Of a DNA stretch of 64,000 nucleotides, positions 34,804 to 43,670 are shown in pieces. Location of the stretch: assembly GCA_039587535.1 (NCBI GenBank), contig JBDHIF010000011.1, positions 5,589-69,588 of the forward strand. Direction: 5' to 3'. Position 1 is the stretch's first letter; each line of letters begins with the position of its first letter. A program made the position numbers and the translations under genes. The notes under the pieces are model-generated. The model was given only the letters and a program-made list of their open reading frames with translations, had not been told where the DNA came from and searched no databases. The DNA is from JAWLHJ01 sp039587535. Lineage in GTDB: Bacteria; Gemmatimonadota; Gemmatimonadetes; Longimicrobiales; Gaopeijiaceae.

Positions 34804-35499
34804 ATGCAGGTTACGACAGCCTTTCAGGACGATCCGATGAATCTCCTCCGCTCCCGCGATTTCTGGTGGGACATGGGTCGGCTGCAGGTGGGCCTCTTCC
34901 TGTTCGGTTTGGCCGTCGCGCTGATGCTCGAAGCCCGGATCGGCCTGGATCCTTGGTCCGCGTTCCACGAGATCGTGAGCATACGCTCCGGATTGAGTTT
35001 CGGTCGTATCTCGCAGGGCGTGGGGCTGATGCTGATCGTGTTCAGCAGGCTCGTGTTGGCGGTTCGTCCGGGGGTCGCGACGATCTGCAACATGCTGATC
35101 ATCGGGCCGTGGGTGGACGTCCTCCGCCCGTGGGTGGCGTTCGGGGTCGAGGGCCTGCCTGGGACCATCCAGTTCGTATGCGGCATCCTGGTCTTGGGCA
35201 TGGGAACCGCCGTCTACATCGGTGCGCGGCTCGGCGCTGGTCCTCGGGACGGGTTGGCCATGGGACTCGCCCGCCGCATCGGACGGAGTCTGCGTGCGGC
35301 GAGAATCGGCGTCGAGGTGACGGTGTTGGGTGTTGCGGCCCTCCTGGGAGGATTCATCGGGTGGGGCACCTTGATCTTCGCCGTGCTCATGGGTCCGACG
35401 ATGCAAGCGAGCCTGAGATTGTTCGCGGTCTCGCACGACCCCTCGCCACAATACCGACGGTACGGAGTGCGTTCTCCTCACACGGGCGGCATCGGGTGA
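34804..35499 (+). CDS. YczE/YyaS-type integral membrane protein
   Basis: The 231-aa protein has about five hydrophobic helices (LQVGLFLFGLAVALMLEARI, QFVCGILVLGMGTAVYIGAR) and the pattern GLDPWSAFHEIVSIRSGLSFGR followed by LGAGPRDGLAMGLARR, typical of the YczE family of membrane proteins. Members lie near secondary-metabolite or transport genes, but their function is unproven. The start could also be the ATG at 34837 (MNLLRSRDFWWD), which would fit the membrane topology equally well. It appears monocistronic. Confidence 0.75.
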   Translation: MQVTTAFQDDPMNLLRSRDFWWDMGRLQVGLFLFGLAVALMLEARIGLDPWSAFHEIVSIRSGLSFGRISQGVGLMLIVFSRLVLAVRPGVATICNMLIIGPWVDVLRPWVAFGVEGLPGTIQFVCGILVLGMGTAVYIGARLGAGPRDGLAMGLARRIGRSLRAARIGVEVTVLGVAALLGGFIGWGTLIFAVLMGPTMQASLRLFAVSHDPSPQYRRYGVRSPHTGGIG

Positions 35500-35602
35500 G
35501 CTCCTGGCTTGCTGGCCGATACCGCGCATGGAGCCGCCTCAGGTATCGGGGGTGACCCTCCAGCGCGGGTGCGCCGCTTCCCGATCCGTCTGGCAAAGAA
35601 AG

Positions 35603-35632
35603 GGGTGGCGCCCCCGTACGGGGACGCCACCC
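35603..35632 (-). terminator. Intrinsic terminator of katG
   Basis: GGGTGGCG (35603-35610) pairs with CGCCACCC (35625-35632), and an inner CCCC-GTAC-GGGG stem extends it. Read on the minus strand the stem is followed by TTTCTTT, about 50 nt past the katG stop. Confidence 0.75.
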
Positions 35633-35683
35633 TGAGCGCTCGAACCCGGTAGCCTTCTTCGCCGGACCGACCGTCGGCTCAGG

Positions 35684-37891
35684 TCAGGCCAGCTCGTAGC
35701 GGTCGAGGTTCATGACCTTGTCCCAGGCCCGGATGAAGTCGTGGACGAACTTCTCCTTGGCGTCCTCGCATCCGTAGACCTCCGCAATCGCGCGGAGCTG
35801 GGAGTTGGATCCGAAGATCAGGTCCACGCGGGTCCCCGTCCACTTCACCTCGCCGGAATTCCGGTCCCGGCCCTCGAAGAGTTGTTCCTCGTCCGAGGTG
35901 GACTTCCAGACCGTGCCCATGTCGAGCAGGTTCACGAAGAAGTCGTTGGTGAGCGTCCCAGGACGCTCGGTGAACACGCCGTGCCTCGAGCCGTCGAAGT
36001 TGGCGTCCAACGCGCGTAGCCCGCCGACAAGCACGGTCATCTGCGGCGCGGTGAGGGTGAGGAGCTGCGCCCGGTCGACGAGCATCTCCTCTGCCGAGAC
36101 CGTGAAGTCGTGCTTCAAGTAATTGCGGAAGCCGTCGGCTACCGGCTCGAGCACGTCGAACGATTCGGCGTCGGTCTGCTCCTCCGTGGCGTCCGTGCGT
36201 CCAGGCGTGAACGGAACCTCCACGTCCATGCCGCCCGCCTTCGCGGCCTTCTCCACCGCGGCGCATCCTCCGAGCACGATGAGGTCGGCCAAGGAGACCC
36301 TCTTGCCGCCAGACTGCGCATCGTTGAACTCGCTCCGGATCTTCTCGAGCGTGGCCAGTGTCTGCTGCAGCTTTGTCGGCTGGTTCACCTCCCAATCCTT
36401 CTGCGGGGCCAAACGAATCCGCGCCCCGTTGGCTCCGCCACGCATGTCCGAGCCACGGAAGGTGACCGCCGAGCCCCAGGCCGCCGTCACCAGGTCCTGA
36501 GCGGAGGCGCCGGAATCGAGGATCTGCTGCTTCAGCTGCCGGATGTCCTGCTCGTCCACCAGCTCGTGGTCCACGGCGGGAACCGGGTCCTGCCAGACGA
36601 ACTCCTCGGCGGGAACCTCGGGGCCCAAATATCGAGCCCGGGGACCCATGTCGCGATGCGTGAGCTTGAACCACGCTTTGGCGAAGGCGTCCGCCAGCTC
36701 GTCGGGGTTCTCGTGGAAGTGCCGCGCGATGGGCTCGTAGGCGGGGTCCATCCGCAGCGCCAGGTCCGCGGTGGTCATGATGGGAGCGCTCCGCTTGGCC
36801 GCATCGTGCGCACCGGGCACCAGCTCGGCGGCGGCTGGATCCGTGGGCACCCACTGCCAGGCCCCGGCAGGGCTCTTCACGACTTCCCAGTCGTACCGGA
36901 AGAGGATGTCCAGGTAGCTGTTGTCCCACTGTGTCGGGGTGTCCGTCCAAGCCCCCTCGATCCCGCTGGTGATCGCATGGTCCCCCTTCCCGGAGCCATA
37001 GGTGCTCTTCCACCCCAAGCCCTGCTCCTCGATCGAGGCACCCTCGGGCTCGGCTCCCACCAGCGCTGCGTCTCCTGCTCCGTGGCACTTCCCGAAGGTA
37101 TGCCCGCCGGCCACGAGCGCGACGGTCTCGTAGTCGTTCATCGCCATGCGCGCGAAGGTCTCGCGGATGTCCTTCCCGGAGGCCACGGGATCCGGCTCGC
37201 CGTTCGGGCCCTCGGGATTCACATAGATCAGCCCCATCTGGACCGCGGCGAGCGGGTTCTCGAGCTCTCGGTCTCCACTGTACCGCTTGTCGCCCAGCCA
37301 CTCGGTCTCGGCACCCCAGTAGATGTCCTGCTCCGGCTCCCACACGTCATCCCGGCCGCCACCGAATCCAGCGGTCTCGAAGCCCATCGATTCCAGCGCG
37401 CAGTTGCCTGCGAGGATCATGAGATCCGCCCAGGAGAGCTTTCGGCCGTATTTCTGCTTGATGGGCCAGAGGAGGCGGCGAGCCTTGTCCAGGTTTCCGT
37501 TGTCGGGCCAACTGTTCAGGGGGGCGAACCGCTGGGTGCCCGACGAGGCGCCGCCTCGGCCGTCTCCGATCCTATAGGTCCCGGCGCTGTGCCAGGCCAT
37601 GCGTATGAAAAAGGGCCCATAATGCCCCCAGTCCGCAGGCCACCAGTCCTGCGAATCGGTCATGAGCTCATAGAGATCCTGCTTCACCGCCTTGAGGTCC
37701 AGCTTCGCGAACTCTTCGGCGTAGTCGAAATCTCCCCCCATGGGATCCAGCAGAGGGGAGTTCTGGTGAAGGACCGCCAAGTTTAGCTGATTGGGCCACC
37801 AGTCGCGGTTCGAGGTGCCTGCGAGGTTGGTGTGGATGTGGCCCCCGTGCATGACGGGGCAGCCTCCGTTCCCGGTGTCGGTTCCGGTCAT
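35684..37891 (-). CDS. katG: Catalase-peroxidase
   Basis: The 735-aa bifunctional haem enzyme removes hydrogen peroxide. It shows the distal haem site RMAWHSAGTYRIGDGRGG, the proximal haem histidine segment ALVAGGHTFGKCHGA and all three residues of the Met-Tyr-Trp adduct: Trp in RMAWH, Tyr in GLIYVNPEGPNG and Met in LTHRDMGP. Length and domain duplication (N- and C-terminal peroxidase halves) are typical. The N-terminus NGGCPVMHGG is the usual KatG start. It is monocistronic with its own terminator. No OxyR/Fur-type gene is adjacent, so its regulation is unknown. Confidence 0.98.
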   Translation of the reverse strand: MTGTDTGNGGCPVMHGGHIHTNLAGTSNRDWWPNQLNLAVLHQNSPLLDPMGGDFDYAEEFAKLDLKAVKQDLYELMTDSQDWWPADWGHYGPFFIRMAWHSAGTYRIGDGRGGASSGTQRFAPLNSWPDNGNLDKARRLLWPIKQKYGRKLSWADLMILAGNCALESMGFETAGFGGGRDDVWEPEQDIYWGAETEWLGDKRYSGDRELENPLAAVQMGLIYVNPEGPNGEPDPVASGKDIRETFARMAMNDYETVALVAGGHTFGKCHGAGDAALVGAEPEGASIEEQGLGWKSTYGSGKGDHAITSGIEGAWTDTPTQWDNSYLDILFRYDWEVVKSPAGAWQWVPTDPAAAELVPGAHDAAKRSAPIMTTADLALRMDPAYEPIARHFHENPDELADAFAKAWFKLTHRDMGPRARYLGPEVPAEEFVWQDPVPAVDHELVDEQDIRQLKQQILDSGASAQDLVTAAWGSAVTFRGSDMRGGANGARIRLAPQKDWEVNQPTKLQQTLATLEKIRSEFNDAQSGGKRVSLADLIVLGGCAAVEKAAKAGGMDVEVPFTPGRTDATEEQTDAESFDVLEPVADGFRNYLKHDFTVSAEEMLVDRAQLLTLTAPQMTVLVGGLRALDANFDGSRHGVFTERPGTLTNDFFVNLLDMGTVWKSTSDEEQLFEGRDRNSGEVKWTGTRVDLIFGSNSQLRAIAEVYGCEDAKEKFVHDFIRAWDKVMNLDRYELA

Positions 37892-38182
37892 GATCTCTCC
37901 GATGTTGGTTGCTAGGGTTGACTGCGATCGTGAGGCTGGGAGAGATCCAGCTCCACGGCCCGGTGCGTGCGGTCGCCGACGGACTCCGGACGCCCTCGGT
38001 CCAGGTGGGAGGACGGACCGAGGCCGGCCCAGCGTGCGCGACCGGCGGAGTCGACCTCGATGGCCGTTGCTCTGCCGGGGCTGGCCGCAACCGGGGCATG
38101 ACGTTCGCCATTCCCGTGCGCGCCTGCAAGTTTTCGACGGTGTCGGGAGGGGCGACCGTGGACGGCGTGGCTGTGATCGCCG

Positions 38183-38461
38183 TCAGGCCCGGGGGTCCGG
38201 GCTCTCGGAGGGGGGGGATGGGAGGGCGGCATCGGACCCTCCCTTTGGTGCGTCTTCCCCCGGCTCCAGGAGTGCTCGATAGAAATCCCGCTCCTCCTCG
38301 AGCCTCAGGACGCGCTGGTGGAGCTGTTCGACGGTCTCCGTCAGGCGCGAGGAGCCTTGATCCGACGGCGGCGTGGGCGCGGGACGCCCGACGCGAGCCT
38401 TGATCACCTCTCCGGCCGTGGCGACGATCACGATAACGATGACGAACTCGAAGATGCCCAC
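38183..38461 (-). CDS. Small membrane protein with coiled coil
   Basis: The 92-aa protein begins with a membrane helix (MGIFEFVIVIVIVATAGEVI), followed by a Pro-rich linker, a short heptad-like coiled coil (TVEQLHQRVLRLEEERDFY) and an acidic/proline tail. The layout resembles small PspB-like regulators, but the sequence similarity is too weak for a call. It is upstream of katG on the same strand, separated by about 290 nt in which I see no gene. Confidence 0.6.
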   Translation of the reverse strand: MGIFEFVIVIVIVATAGEVIKARVGRPAPTPPSDQGSSRLTETVEQLHQRVLRLEEERDFYRALLEPGEDAPKGGSDAALPSPPSESPDPRA

Positions 38462-38635
38462 CGAACCTCCTGCACCCTTTCACGGGTCGACCCCGTCCTC
38501 TGCTCGCTCCGAGACTAACCTGTCCTGCGGCTCCGGCCAACCGAGAAGTCGGCCTCCCTTTCTCTGCTTACGCGGGAACCCATGCCGGTTGGATGGGTGA
38601 GAGAACGCTCCAGCCCGGCTCGAACCACGGCCGCC

Positions 38636-39682
38636 ATGATACCCACATCCCGCTCGTCCGGATTCCTCTCGGCGGTGCTCGCCCTGACGGTCAGTGCAAC
38701 GTGTGTGGCCGCTCAATCCATGAGCACGAAGGAGCAGGTCCGCTATCTGAACCCGCGCGATGGTACGGAACTCACGGCTTGGCTCGCCTTACCGGGAGGG
38801 CCGGGACCTCACCCGGCGGTGGTGCTCCTGTCCGTGGCGGGCACAGACCCCCTCGTGCGTCGACTGATGGACGAAGGCTATGCCGTGCTCGAGCCCGCTC
38901 TACGAGGCTTCGTGGAGGTGGAGCCGCTCTTGCGGGCCAGCTATGAAGATCTGTCGGGTGACGTGTCGGCCAGCGTGGCCTATCTGAGATCCTTGTCCGC
39001 TGTCGACGGGGAGGCGGTGGCGCTCGTCGCTCAGGGAGACAACAGCCCGCAGGCCATGCTCCACGCAGCCGGTGCCGATCCCCCACTCCCCCTTGTCCTG
39101 CTGGCGCCTCCAGCGTTCCCCGGCATTGACGCGTTCGCGCTGGAGCAGCGCTGGATCGCGGAGAATCAGGGGGCCGGACCCGAGGATCTCGAAGCCTTGG
39201 ATGCCTATGTTCGGGAGATCGGCGAGATCGCGACCGGCGTGAGCGATCCGTTCCGGCGCCAGGTCGCGCTGGAGGGGCTGCGGTCGCGCTCGGCGGTGCA
39301 GCTGCCCCGGAACGCGGCGTTTCCGATGGATGAGGGACAGATGCGATTCCTGGCCAGCCGCATCTGGCACGACCGCTTGGCCTTCGAGCCCGAGCGGGCG
39401 CTGGCGGGCTTGACGTCTCCGGTGCTGCTCCTGGTCGGAGCCGATGACGCGAACACGCCCACGGACCGCTACCTGGAAGCAGTCAGGCGCGGATTGGAGG
39501 GTGCCCGCACCGACGACGCGACGGTATGCCGCGTGCCCGGCAGGACTCGGCACGCCTTCTCCAGAGCAGCGCTGGACGCCCTTGTCCATTGGCTCGTGGC
39601 GCAGGGGGATCCCGGTCGGGACTCCGTGCCCGCTTCGAGGTTGGGCTGTCTGGAGGACGAAGCCGAGCGATCGGCTGGCTGA
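38636..39682 (+). CDS. Exported alpha/beta-hydrolase-fold protein with altered nucleophile
   Basis: The 348-aa protein has a signal peptide (SGFLSAVLALTVSATCVAAQ) and an alpha/beta-hydrolase core: GGPGPHPAVVLLSVAG after strand 3, an acidic residue in VLLLVGADDANTP and a histidine in GRTRHAFSRAAL. The nucleophile elbow, expected as G-x-S-x-G, reads ALVAQGDNSPQAML, so the catalytic serine is not at its normal place. It may be a non-catalytic or divergent hydrolase. The ATG at 38636 is preferred over an upstream frame start because it precedes the signal peptide. Next to it is a small DinB-like gene. Confidence 0.7.
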   Translation: MIPTSRSSGFLSAVLALTVSATCVAAQSMSTKEQVRYLNPRDGTELTAWLALPGGPGPHPAVVLLSVAGTDPLVRRLMDEGYAVLEPALRGFVEVEPLLRASYEDLSGDVSASVAYLRSLSAVDGEAVALVAQGDNSPQAMLHAAGADPPLPLVLLAPPAFPGIDAFALEQRWIAENQGAGPEDLEALDAYVREIGEIATGVSDPFRRQVALEGLRSRSAVQLPRNAAFPMDEGQMRFLASRIWHDRLAFEPERALAGLTSPVLLLVGADDANTPTDRYLEAVRRGLEGARTDDATVCRVPGRTRHAFSRAALDALVHWLVAQGDPGRDSVPASRLGCLEDEAERSAG

Positions 39683-39746
39683 CCATGCGCCCGTCCAGTG
39701 AGATATCTTCCAGGCACCCACGGGCCCATTTCCCAGGAGGTGCTGT

Positions 39747-40199
39747 GTGAAGGATGTCTTCGATCCCGGCGTAGCCCACGAGATCACGGAGCGGATCCGT
39801 GCGCTTCGACCCGGCACACAGCCCGCTTGGGGCAAGATGGACGTCGGCAAGATGTTGGCGCATTGCTGCGTGCCCTACGAGATGGCGCTGGAGGGCAAGC
39901 ACCCCACGGCGGGCCGTGTCGCCAGGTTCTTCCTGAAGACTTTCGTGAAACGGGGCGTCGTCGGAGAGAAGCCCTACAGGAAGAACTCCCCGACGGCACC
40001 GGCCTTCAAGATCACGGACGAGCGTGACTTCGAGCGGGAGCGGGACCGGCTCATCGAGTACGTGGAGCGTACCGCGGAGCTCGGAGGGGAGCATTTCGAC
40101 GGTCTGGAGTCTCCCTCGTTCGGGCCCCTGACGCGGCTGGAGTGGAACAACCTGTTCTACAAGCACATCGACCACCACCTGACCCAGTTCGGGGTCTGA
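39747..40199 (+). CDS. DUF1569/DinB-like small protein
   Basis: The 150-aa protein has the features of DUF1569: PAWGKMDVGKMLAHCCVPYEMAL near residues 27-48 and a C-terminal LTRLEWNNLFYKHIDHHLTQFG with clustered histidines, as in the DinB four-helix metal-binding fold. Members are probably metal-dependent thiol-linked enzymes, function unknown. The GTG at 39747 is preceded by an AGGAGG ribosome-binding site. It ends 5 nt before the next gene, indicating a two-gene operon with the glyoxalase-like protein. Confidence 0.75.
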   Translation: MKDVFDPGVAHEITERIRALRPGTQPAWGKMDVGKMLAHCCVPYEMALEGKHPTAGRVARFFLKTFVKRGVVGEKPYRKNSPTAPAFKITDERDFERERDRLIEYVERTAELGGEHFDGLESPSFGPLTRLEWNNLFYKHIDHHLTQFGV

Positions 40200-40204
40200 G
40201 CGAC

Positions 40205-40831
40205 ATGCAGGCGTGGGTCGACCACCTGATCATCGCTGGTCCGAGCCTCGAGGCAGCCGTGGACCACGTACGAACGACGCTGGGCATCGACGCGTCGCCC
40301 GGAGGGGCGCATCCGGGAGTCGGGACTAGGAACGCACTCGCCCGTCTCGGGCCGGGGGTCTACCTCGAGATCATCGGGCCGGACCCCGAACAACCGACCC
40401 CTGAGCTGCCGAGGTGGTTCGGGATCGATGAGCTCCGGGCTCCGCGGTTGGTCACCTGGTCCGCGCGAACCGACGACCTGGAGGGCGCGCGCTCGGCCAT
40501 GCTCGGGGCCGGGGTGGATCCCGGCCCGATCTCGGGTGGAGGGCGTCGCCGCCCCGACGGTGTACATCTGACCTGGCGCGCCACCGATCCCAGAGCGGAC
40601 CGACTGGGGGGTGTCGTTCCGTTCCTGATGGATTGGGGTGAGAGTGAGCACCCATCGGATGCGCTTTCTGGTGGGCTGGAGTTGCTCGGCGTCCGCTTGT
40701 ACCACCCTCGGCCGGAGGCCGTGCGAGCCGTGACCGCCGCCCTCTCGCTTCCCGTGGACGTCGTCGGCCGGGGGGTGCCCGGGCTCGAATCGGACGTGCG
40801 CGCTCCTCACGGTGTAGTGACGCTTCGCTGA
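40205..40831 (+). CDS. Glyoxalase-like (VOC-fold) protein
   Basis: The 208-aa protein fits the Glyoxalase-like/VOC superfamily type. It starts MQAWVDHLIIAGPSLEAAVDHV with a potential metal His, then GVGTRNALARLGPGVYLEIIGPDP, matching the pattern of VOC proteins in which a His and Glu bind the metal. Its function is unknown. The start ATG at 40205 lies 5 nt after the DUF1569 stop; the open frame extends upstream within that gene but is not used. It is probably co-transcribed with DUF1569. Confidence 0.75.
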   Translation: MQAWVDHLIIAGPSLEAAVDHVRTTLGIDASPGGAHPGVGTRNALARLGPGVYLEIIGPDPEQPTPELPRWFGIDELRAPRLVTWSARTDDLEGARSAMLGAGVDPGPISGGGRRRPDGVHLTWRATDPRADRLGGVVPFLMDWGESEHPSDALSGGLELLGVRLYHPRPEAVRAVTAALSLPVDVVGRGVPGLESDVRAPHGVVTLR

Positions 40832-41190
40832 GGCCCGGCGGGTCGGGTCGCGAGCGCCCGGAAGTCCCGTATTCGTTTCCGGAGTCGGGACCTCGCTGCC
40901 GGACCGCGGGGCCCGAATCGCGTCACAGTTTTCCGGGATCTCTACCTGGGTGCTGTCCGGCGAAGTCCGCGAGCCACCATCCGTGGCCCCTTCGTGGCCG
41001 GCACGGGGTGGTTGTACATGTCTCTACCGTGTTCTACAGCAACATGTTGCGGGGGCACGGCTAGTCCGATGCGGCCGCCCGGGCGAGCGTCGGGGCACGC
41101 TTCCTGCGCTTTCCCGAAGCCGGAAACGCATGTGTGGCCCCCTCTCCAGGGATGGGGCCCGAAGGCAAGATCGACGCAAGGAGGACGAAC
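40832..41190. other. Intergenic region with a perfect palindrome
   Basis: About 360 nt without a credible gene. It contains the perfect 12-bp palindrome GCAACATGTTGC (41039-41050), a candidate operator about 140 nt before the next gene. I compared the rest by eye with riboswitch classes and recognised none. A strong AAGGAGG ribosome-binding site ends the region. Confidence 0.5.
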
Positions 41191-41547
41191 ATGTCCCGTA
41201 TGCTTCTTATCGCGGCTTTCATGGCGGCGCCTATCGTGATGATCCCCTCCCAGGCCGATGCGCAGCAGCGTGGATCGGACAGAGCGAGGGCAGCCACGGT
41301 CAATGGAAATCCGGGTGCGGAGACGACCTCGAAGGGACGCGAAACGGCCCCCGAGGGGTTGAGAAGGGCGTGGGAAGGGCGTACGCCCCCACCGGCACTC
41401 CAGCGGCGCTTCCCGGGTCTGGCTACGCAGACGGTCCCTGAGCCCCCGTCAGAACCCGGCGACGACTGCCCGACGACGTTCGTGCTGGCACCGGACGGTA
41501 CGTTGGTAGAGGTGGATTGCCACGGGATCGTGATCGGAGCCGATTAA
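41191..41547 (+). CDS. Small secreted protein of unknown function
   Basis: The 118-aa protein has a signal peptide (MSRMLLIAAFMAAPIVMIPSQADAQ) and a low-complexity, Pro/Arg/Gly-rich mature part ending in DCPTTFVLAPDGTLVEVDCHG with two cysteines that may form a disulfide. The family is not recognised. The ATG at 41191 is chosen for its strong AAGGAGGACGAAC ribosome-binding site; the longer in-frame start upstream lacks one. It ends 17 nt from a convergent secreted-protein gene. Confidence 0.65.
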   Translation: MSRMLLIAAFMAAPIVMIPSQADAQQRGSDRARAATVNGNPGAETTSKGRETAPEGLRRAWEGRTPPPALQRRFPGLATQTVPEPPSEPGDDCPTTFVLAPDGTLVEVDCHGIVIGAD

Positions 41548-41564
41548 CGGCCCGGGCACGGTCG

Positions 41565-42470
41565 CTACCGACCGGTCACGGTGGGTCCCCGTCGGGGCAG
41601 GGCCGGGACCAGCGTGGTTCCACCGTTCCACCCGCGCACGTGGAAGCGGCGCGCCTTCGAGGTGGTCTCGCCGGTCTCGTCGTTGCGGACGGTCACGATG
41701 AGCCGATACGGGCCCTCGGGGAGTGCCGACTCGACCCGACGGAGCTCCGAGACAGTGCCGTCCGGGCCCGCCCCCGATTGGTCCGAGAAGATGGCCCGCA
41801 CGGCGGGGGCTCGGGGTAGGGATTCCTGCTCAGCCCCCTCGAGCGAGACGATCGAGATCTCGGTCGAGTAGGGATCGCTCGTCGGCAGGTTGTAGATCTC
41901 GTAATAGACCTCGAACGCGCTCTCCGGAAATTGACTCGTGGGTAGCAGCGCGAGGGAGGCTCCACCTCGAGCCCATCCGTGGGCGCGGTCCGGGAGTCCC
42001 AGTGCGAGATCACTGAGCATCAGGTCGGTACCGGAGTAGTCAGGCACGGGGTAAGGCGACTGATACATTTGGCCGACACCCGGTGTGCTGGCGTCGGTCA
42101 TGATGACCCTCTGGTGGGTGGCCGATGTGGGCTCGGCGTCGAGCTCCACCCATGTATGCAGGAGGTGGTCCCCGTCCAGAGGGGCGCCGGAGGCCACGAA
42201 CACCGAGTCGTCGCTCCGGGTGACGAGATGGCGCACGGTGTCCGTGAGCATGAACGTCACATCGAAGCGATAGCGGGAGGTCCCGTCCTCCGACGTCCGA
42301 TGCAGCTCCCTGACCGGGACCGCGAAAGACGCGACGACCCGCGTGGCCCCCTCTTCCCCTCGGAACGTGTAGAGGTCGTAGGCGAAGGGGAGCGGTCCCA
42401 GTCCCGACGCCGTACCTGCCGAGAGGAACAGAGCCAGCGCAGCGCCAACGGCCAGGGTCTTGCCGCTCAT
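41565..42470 (-). CDS. Secreted GWxTD-like domain protein
   Basis: The 301-aa protein starts with a signal peptide (LAVGAALALFLSAGTASG) and is beta-rich, with repeated strands such as VVASFAVPVRELHRTSEDGTS and YEIYNLPTSDPYSTEISIV, and a C-terminal PYRLIVTVRNDETGETTSKARRF. This resembles the C-terminal half of GWxTD-type secreted proteins, although the GWxTD motif itself is absent. The function is unknown. It is followed 5 nt upstream by a small lipoprotein gene and then a DUF1028 gene on the same strand, forming a three-gene secreted-protein operon. Confidence 0.6.
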   Translation of the reverse strand: MSGKTLAVGAALALFLSAGTASGLGPLPFAYDLYTFRGEEGATRVVASFAVPVRELHRTSEDGTSRYRFDVTFMLTDTVRHLVTRSDDSVFVASGAPLDGDHLLHTWVELDAEPTSATHQRVIMTDASTPGVGQMYQSPYPVPDYSGTDLMLSDLALGLPDRAHGWARGGASLALLPTSQFPESAFEVYYEIYNLPTSDPYSTEISIVSLEGAEQESLPRAPAVRAIFSDQSGAGPDGTVSELRRVESALPEGPYRLIVTVRNDETGETTSKARRFHVRGWNGGTTLVPALPRRGPTVTGR

Positions 42471-42475
42471 CGCTC

Positions 42476-42706
42476 TTAGCCTCCGATGCTGTCGTGAGCC
42501 TCGGCCCTGGCGGCCGCGGCGTCCCCGGCCCTCAGGGCGGCACCCACGGCGCCGGCGCCGGGGATCGGGAGGCTCGCCGTGATGCTGTCCCTTTGAGCGC
42601 GGCTGAGCGTGTCGGCGCCCGTGGACCGCTCGGGTTCGGGCGACCCGCAGGCCTGCATGCCTGCGGCGAGGATGGCGACTGTGAGACCGCGGGTCAGCGT
42701 CCGCAT
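42476..42706 (-). CDS. Small lipoprotein
   Basis: The 76-aa protein has a lipoprotein signal (LTVAILAAGMQACGSPEPE, lipobox GMQAC) and a short alanine-rich mature part containing DTLSRAQRDSITASLPIPGAGAV. Its function is unknown. Its start is 1 nt from the stop of the DUF1028 gene, and its stop lies 5 nt before the next secreted protein, so it belongs to the same operon. Confidence 0.7.
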   Translation of the reverse strand: MRTLTRGLTVAILAAGMQACGSPEPERSTGADTLSRAQRDSITASLPIPGAGAVGAALRAGDAAAARAEAHDSIGG

Positions 42707-42707
42707 G

Positions 42708-43559
42708 TCACGATCCCTCCCCCTGTGCGGCCTTCCAGGCGTCGTATCTCATCCTCAGCGTCCGCACGGGATTCGCGTCCTCGTGGGACTGGGTGTTCGC
42801 CGGCCAAACCGCGAGGTAGAGATGGTAGTCGCCGTTGTTGTAGGGCGCCCGAAGATCCTCCGGGTGGTTCACGTGGAAACGACCCATGGGATCCTCGGGA
42901 TCCGCGGCGAGGATGTACGCGACGTGAGAAGTCTTTCCAGTGCACTGCGCGCCAGGAAGCGGCTCGGTCTCGCAGGTGCAGCGGGCATCGCCCCCCAGCT
43001 CATCAGCCTTTTCCATCGCCACCATCACCCGCTCGACCATCTCGAGGTCGCTCTCCTGCATGATGCGGGCGGCTTCGGTCAGCGCTTCGGTCGTGGCGAT
43101 GATGTTGCCCTGCACGGACCAGATGATTCCGGTTTCCGTCTCTCCGGACATATGCAGCGCCACTTCACGGTTGCTCTCCCCGGTATGGCCCGCGGACCGC
43201 CCGAGCATGTCCACGATGCCGAACTGCCGCCGCTCGATGCTGGGATCCGACTCGAGCATCCGGATGATCTGCTCGGGATGGGTGCGTTTCGACATCTCTT
43301 CGAAGATGAGGCGATGGTTGGCCTGCGTCCGATCGACCCCCGCCTGGGCCGCCGCTACGCCGATTCCGGGAATCACGATGGCCTGGAGCAGCTTCAGCTG
43401 GTCGGGTCCCTGAGCTGCGCAGGTGGCCGACGCGATGACCACGCGCCCGGTGCTCCGGTCCATCGCCACGATGGACCAGGTGGCCGAAGCCGGGGTGGGT
43501 GGCGCCAGGGCCGTCAGGGTCAGAACACCCGTGAGCAGGATTCGGCTGACGATCTTCAT
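42708..43559 (-). CDS. Secreted DUF1028 family protein
   Basis: The 283-aa protein has a signal peptide (ILLTGVLTLTALAPPTPASA) and the DUF1028 core: WSIVAMDRSTGRVVIASATCAAQGP, GIGVAAAQAGVD, a glycine-rich GIIWSVQGNIIA segment and a downstream ALTEAARIMQE. DUF1028 proteins have an Ntn-hydrolase-like fold; their enzymatic role is unproven. The C-terminal 100 residues contain CTCETEPLPGAQCTG with three cysteines. It is the first gene of a three-gene minus-strand operon. Confidence 0.88.
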   Translation of the reverse strand: MKIVSRILLTGVLTLTALAPPTPASATWSIVAMDRSTGRVVIASATCAAQGPDQLKLLQAIVIPGIGVAAAQAGVDRTQANHRLIFEEMSKRTHPEQIIRMLESDPSIERRQFGIVDMLGRSAGHTGESNREVALHMSGETETGIIWSVQGNIIATTEALTEAARIMQESDLEMVERVMVAMEKADELGGDARCTCETEPLPGAQCTGKTSHVAYILAADPEDPMGRFHVNHPEDLRAPYNNGDYHLYLAVWPANTQSHEDANPVRTLRMRYDAWKAAQGEGS

Positions 43560-43670
43560 GGGTGTCTCGGGGATCGGGGAGCAAGCGGCGAAGCTCCGTG
43601 ATGGTGCTCCGCGCAGGGCCGCTCTGTCAATCGGACGAGCGCCCCCGGAAATCTTGCACAGGCAGGGACC

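Noticed and set aside
36110..37786. 558-codon plus-strand frame opposite katG
   Set aside because: katG is unmistakable on the minus strand; the opposite frame is low-complexity and lacks any motif.
40832..41190. Cyclic-di-GMP (GEMM-type) riboswitch
   Set aside because: GGAAACGC and GGCACGC fragments are present, but the order and spacing of the conserved GEMM segments do not fit.
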